Source: Chara braunii
Taxonomy: Eukaryota; Streptophyta; Charophyceae; Charales; Characeae
Direction of reading: 5' to 3'
NCBI GenBank assembly: GCA_003427395.1
Contig: BFEA01000217.1
Coordinates: 1,138,785-1,167,603, forward strand
Length of the DNA: 28,819 bases
Shown: one piece after another, positions 28,776 to 28,819 of the stretch
How positions within the stretch are numbered: the first letter of the stretch is position 1
Layout of the letters: the number at the start of each line of letters is the position of its first letter
The notes under the pieces: generated by a model
Databases searched by the model: none
The model's input: only the letters and a program-made list of their open reading frames with translations
What the model was told of the DNA's origin: nothing
Translations under genes and position numbers: made by a program

Positions 28776-28819
<44 letters not shown>
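28776..28819. repeat. (CA)n microsatellite at window end
   Basis: Twenty-two CA units reaching the end of the window; probably longer. Confidence 0.98.

Overview
This window looks like gene-poor nuclear DNA from a photosynthetic eukaryote. It has long homopolymer runs (88 C, 43 A), (GT)n and (CA)n microsatellites, a 560-base assembly gap, and broken LINE (non-LTR) retrotransposons on both strands. A fragment of the plastid trnA(UGC) gene with the end of its group II intron points to a streptophyte (charophyte alga or land plant). A Chara-like alga is my best guess, but that is inference. I see no intact host gene.

Layout. At 1-430 there are 34-bp tandem repeats and a poly(A) insert flanked by a 15-bp repeat. 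At 430-1605 (+) lies a LINE ORF2 C-terminus. It meets, tail to tail, the 5' half of another LINE on the minus strand: endonuclease (about 1606-2882), then a long ORF1 (2967-6040), then a GC-rich presumed 5' region with tandem monomers (to about 8290). The endonuclease is interrupted by the plastid insert. The monomer region carries a leftover Tn5/Nextera junction adapter at 8061-8094, an assembly artefact. From 10107 to 10943 there is an array of ten short inverted repeats with one constant loop and changing, still complementary, stems. It is followed by a three-copy 122-bp repeat and a cluster of five small hairpins (to 11865). Two diverged copies of a structured, GC-rich repeat (A about 12940-13270, B about 14940-15316) flank a minus-strand LINE scrap. 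After the gap come a MITE-like AT-rich element, a reverse transcriptase scrap, a nearly complete but dead LINE ORF2 (18575-22115, +) with its 3' UTR, a TCCGGA-rich stretch, an unrecognised AT-rich coding-like segment (24136-24425, -), and two more LINE ORF2 C-termini (24655-25674 with 3' UTR to 26595; 26845-28250), the last interrupted by a 43-nt poly(A) with a 14-bp target duplication.

The LINE pieces tell a coherent story: several related subfamilies sharing a zinc-binding C-terminus, and at least two sharing a 3' UTR hairpin whose stem covaries. The two tail-only insertions and perhaps the plastid tRNA insert look like products of LINE-type target-primed reverse transcription. The candidates for something undescribed are the ten-hairpin array and the A/B structured repeat. 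Both show compensatory base changes that I verified by hand, and I recognise neither.
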